A DNA stretch of 64,000 nt from Erythrophleum ivorense. Taxonomy: Eukaryota > Streptophyta > Magnoliopsida > Fabales > Fabaceae. The stretch covers positions 868,001-932,000 of the forward strand of contig JAIUCV010000023.1 in NCBI GenBank assembly GCA_026724425.1. Reading direction: 5' to 3'. A program made the position numbers and the translations under genes. The notes below the pieces were generated by a model. That model saw nothing but the letters and a program-made list of their open reading frames with translations, did not search any database and was not told where the DNA came from. Shown piece after piece: positions 60,112 through 64,000 of the stretch (the stretch's first letter is position 1; each line of letters opens with the position of its first letter).

Positions 60112-61042
60112 TGAAGTTCATAAGCTAGGCTAACGGTTAATAGGCCTGAGGCCTTTTTGTTAGATCCAACATAATGTAATAGTCTTGGGGTGTCCATCAA
60201 GTGTAACTAAATCAGCAATTGATGGGCCCACATGAATGTCCATTGACTTATAATCTTCTTACAATGTGACAATCATAAGTTTGACTTTAGCCTCTAATGT
60301 GTAAATACCTTCATCTTGAAATATGCCTTAGCGTGATTTTGTGGCATGTTTGTGACTTCTTCTAATTCACTATAGAAAAGAATGTATTTGAGCCCATATT
60401 CTTCTATAACTACCAAAACACCACAAGGCCCAACTTCATGCTGCACCAAGCCTCTAGATGGTTTTGCACAAAGCCCATAGAGCATTGTAACAACTATACC
60501 CTCAACACTAAAGGTTTCATCTTCAACAAGCTTTTAAAATAAAACCTCCTCCAATTAGATGAAGAAAATTCCATTGGTGACAAAATAGAATCTTGAGTAA
60601 ATGCCAAACTCTGTGAAAATTTTGCTATTAGTCTTTGTGACTTTAAGGGTGACACGAGCAATTCCAACCATATCTAGAGTCTTGGCTTGAGCCTAACATT
60701 AACCAAATCACTAATTGGAATGCTAGGAAACTTTAAGTTGACAACGTCGACTGCTTCTACCAACTCTATGATAGTCATGGTTTCCTTCCTTCTCTCTCTT
60801 TCTACCTCAATCACCCAATCCTTAGGTTTCATGTCTCCATTGATTTATAGATCTTGGGTTTTGGATAGGACATTCTTATTTGATGTCCTCTGTGATGAGA
60901 AGGTTCACATTGGCATCACCATATTTGACTTCCTCATAGCCATCTTCTTCACCAATCTTTAGGTTTAGAAGTAATGGAACTTGGTTTTTTTTCTTTGGAG
61001 TTAGCCCGAGAGAGAGTGTTTTTCACTTCTTGAGTTGACATA
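60112..61042. other. Unassigned region upstream of the gypsy-like remnant
   Basis: Contains a 63-codon minus-strand frame (60485-60294, MLYGLCAKPSRGLVQHEVG) and a 91-codon plus-strand frame (60687-60962). Neither is recognised. The minus strand is less AT-rich than its neighbours and may be eroded coding sequence of the same element. Confidence 0.3.
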
Positions 61043-64000
61043 TGTAATGACCGTAACTTATAATCATGGTAATTAAGTTTAAATACATGATTAATAATTA
61101 TGAATCAAGGTCTAAAACCAATTCAATTAATTAATTCAGGAAAATGTAGGGAAAATTTGGACCTTGATGTTGTTAGAGTCATTAACCAAATAAACACAAC
61201 TAGTTATGCATCTAAGTGAATCTAATCCTCAATCAAAAGCTTTTAATTCATTTATCCGTTAATTCCAACTCACAAAAACCTCCTACAAGTATTTCTAAAT
61301 CACTCTTTAGCATTGCCATAGGAAAAACTAAGGTTTCTAAGCTAAAAGTAAGGGTTTGGGGATTTTCGCCATGATTTAGAACTTTTCCATCACGGCTAAG
61401 TTGGCTATTGGGACTTTAAAACCAAGATTTGCATCTTGCGCCGTGACTTAGGATTTTCACGTTGCAGCGAAGTTACTCTCAGGTTCAACCTCACATTTTC
61501 ACAAATCTCGCCATTGCAACAATAGGCATGGTGAGTTGGACCCTCGCCATAGTGGCCTATGTGGCATCGTAGCAAAAATGCATCCTAGAGGCATTATAGC
61601 AATTTTCATGATTCATGCCACGGTAGGCTATACTTACATCGTGGTGAAACTAGTTACTAGAACACTCCTCCCTAATTTTCTTGACTTGTGTCGCAACAAG
61701 GTTGCTGTCTTGCCCTCCTTGGACAACATTTTCATTTTGTGGTGTGGCAAGACATCTCGTGCCATGGCGCTCCTTGTCACTCACCTAGCCATGACTTAAT
61801 TCGTTTAGCCACAGCATGACTCACTTCTGCATTAATTCTCCTTAAGTTTTACCCCATACATTCCAACTCTCCCTCTAGTAATACTTTAAGGCCACTTTAC
61901 CTTAACTTGTGGGGCTCTAATAGCTTTCATCTACCTAAATCACCCAGCTTATCTATCATTACCAATTCAAGACTTAAATGTAAATTCCTACTCATCTACC
62001 CACCATGTATTAGCAAGTTCATGGATTAATGACAGCAAGAATTCATAAACTACTAACAATTATCATTCAAATACATATTCCATTATGGATTCCATGCATC
62101 ACTAGTTCAAGTCAACAACTAATGTATCACATGATTATATTTTCAAATAGTAAACCATATCATAGGTTTAACAAAGTTCATAGTAAATGTTATAAGTTCA
62201 TACATCCAATACCAAGTTAATATGAAGACTAACTTCTCAATAGATACATCCTAAGTAATCAAAATACAAACTCCTACACTTAACAATATGATTACATGAT
62301 AATGCTATACAAGAAGAAATACAAAATTTAGCATATACTCTACTCAGATTAGTCCAAGTGTAATCTTCCCCACACATGGTTGGAGTTCATGGATTTTTAT
62401 CCACTTGCTTTCCTTTATCCTTACCTGAAGAGCTTTCACCTGAAAGTATTATCCCATGAAATAGGGTGAGATGAAAATCTTAGTAACCAAGGCAAATTTC
62501 ATTCATACATTCCAATTTAATTAACATGTATGCAATTAATCAAATAAGCATAAGAAATAATAGTCATATTAGCAAATAAAATAATTGTGCTATCAGTGAT
62601 TACTATCCCATATTAGCAATCACATATCCATATGTTAAAGGACAATTACACTGGGAGAGGCATGTCCACGGCACCTACTCCCTAATGAGCACAACCAGGG
62701 CTCAGTACATCTAGGGTCTAATCATAACCCGGTACTCGAACAAAGCACATGCACAGATGTTAGCTGCAACACAGCTCTACCATGGACTTACAAGATCTAA
62801 TCATAATATAACAAATAACCTACTAATTCATTTAACATTCAAAATTATATATGTGTAGTAAATATAAAATTAAAATAGACATATGCATGGAATTTAATAT
62901 AAACCTCAGTTACCTCACTTGTAGATAATTCTTTAAGAGTCAACAGAATGCTAGTTCAACCTATGGACACAAAACCAAGCCATTACAATTCCTAATCATT
63001 ATTTATATTAGCAAACCTATTACTCAAGGAGTTAAGCTATAAAGGACTACTTAGAAACCACTGCCCAACTACTACAAAAATTAAATTCGGATTTGGTTGT
63101 GTCTACACCAATAACCTTAGAACAACACTTCAAATTCTGAGTAAATTCGCATAAAAATGATACCTATATCATAAATCAGCTATAGGAGTCCCAAATTAGT
63201 AGAAAATACATCAAAATAAAAAGTTTATACTTACCCAATATCGCTTCTAGCCTCAACTTTTGAAAATCTTCCATGAAAGCACTAACAACTGAAATATCAG
63301 AATTGGGAAGAAGATGAAAATCCACTAAACCAGAAGCTATTCAGATCAAATTATAGAAGAGAATGAGAGGGTTAAGTTCTATGTAGGTTACCTTGGCTGA
63401 ATCCCCCTCTAAAAGTGTAGGATGGAGCCAAAAGGTTGGTGAAAACCCTAGCCTCCCCTCAAGGTACGAAAATGCTTTTATGGTTTGCAGAACTCTTTTT
63501 ATTTTTCAGCACTAAGGTGAGTGGCAATTAGATTTTTAGGGTTTTAGGATAGAATTAGGTTAACCCATTAGCCTAAGGCCCAATTGGGCTCCTACTAGTT
63601 GCTGGGCTAAGATTTTAATTTGTTGGACCAACTACAAGAGTTCAGATTTTTAGTTAGATTGGGCCAGGCCTTAGGGATTGGGCTACAAAATTTCTAGCAT
63701 TTTAGTATGGTTTTGGGCTTCTAACTTACTAAACCATATAGGGCCATTGCTAAATGATCTCTCTTGGGCTAAGTCTCATAATAAGGAGTTGGGTCTGCAC
63801 CTAAAATCATTAGGCCTCCATTAGTCTCTGTCCCTAACCTCTTTAAATTAATATAGGCCTACATTAAGTTCTAACCCAATTGAATCATAAACCTACATTA
63901 ATTATTTATTTCTCCATAAACTCCTATTCACATATATTTGCCTAATTATTCTATAATGATTATTCTTAATTAGTCCAAATCCATGATTAATACCTTAATT
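61043..64000 (-). mobile_element. Solo LTR G2, same family as G1, cut by the window end
   Basis: Begins TGTAATGACC at 61043 and parallels G1 to the last base (ccaaatccatgattaatacc matches G1 near 6163-6178), so about 20 bp are missing on the right. The expected target duplication is ACATA (61038-61042), whose partner lies outside the window. Same orientation as G1; sense presumed minus. Motifs such as GCCATAGTGGC and GTCGCAACAAGG occur at 61370-61790. A second LTR or internal body beyond the edge cannot be excluded. Confidence 0.75.

Noticed and set aside
1..64000. tRNA, rRNA or snRNA genes
   Set aside because: None recognised by eye; the tRNA-like TGGTATCAGA at 53237 is a primer-binding site. 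A covariance-model scan could still find divergent ones.

Overview
The window is nuclear DNA from a flowering plant, most likely a dicot. It is very AT-rich and gene-poor, with spliced genes, plant-specific gene fragments (FAR1-like, a plant PWWP-protein tail) and plant-type LTR retrotransposons. I cannot name the species. Only one gene looks intact: a minus-strand homologue of the spliceosomal protein MFAP1 (coding exons 11721-12907 and 10124-10238, probable 5'UTR exon near 16181-16430).

Left part (1-10 kb): a decayed minus-strand FAR1/MULE-like gene (1625-6476) is split by a 2.87 kb solo LTR (3336-6201) with a perfect 5-bp target duplication. Next come a short Ty3/gypsy pol scrap and, directly joined to it, the C-terminal end of a PWWP-domain protein (7676-8199) broken by a 107-bp tandem duplication. 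From 10 to 16.4 kb lies the MFAP1 gene; its long 5'UTR intron carries a hAT-like element with an 8-bp target duplication. From 16.4 to 22.6 kb there are a duplicated AT-rich tract, two long-TIR MITE-like elements and one orphan exon of a PHAX-like RNA-export gene.

Centre (22.6-51.3 kb): an almost unbroken pile of solo LTRs. J (22589-32071) contains A (25114-27773) and I (28298-31640). H is 32807-36827. F (37903-47840) contains C (38611-41544) and D (42381-45990). B is 48544-51310. Target-site duplications are visible for nearly all of them, which gives the nesting order. No gypsy gag-pol body is visible between any LTR pair. LTRs A, B and C carry a cluster of near-palindromic CTCGCTATAGCGAG-like motifs.

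Right part (51-64 kb): a complete but dead Ty1/copia element (52916-58974, TSD TAAAT) has the 3' half of pol plus the first ~56 bp of its 3' LTR inverted in place (56976-58707). It is followed by a doubtful gypsy-like 3' remnant and a second copy of the first LTR family (61043 to the window end).

The genes do not form a pathway. The window is best read as a heterochromatin-like retrotransposon graveyard around one housekeeping splicing gene. All statements come from reading by eye; no alignments or database searches were run.
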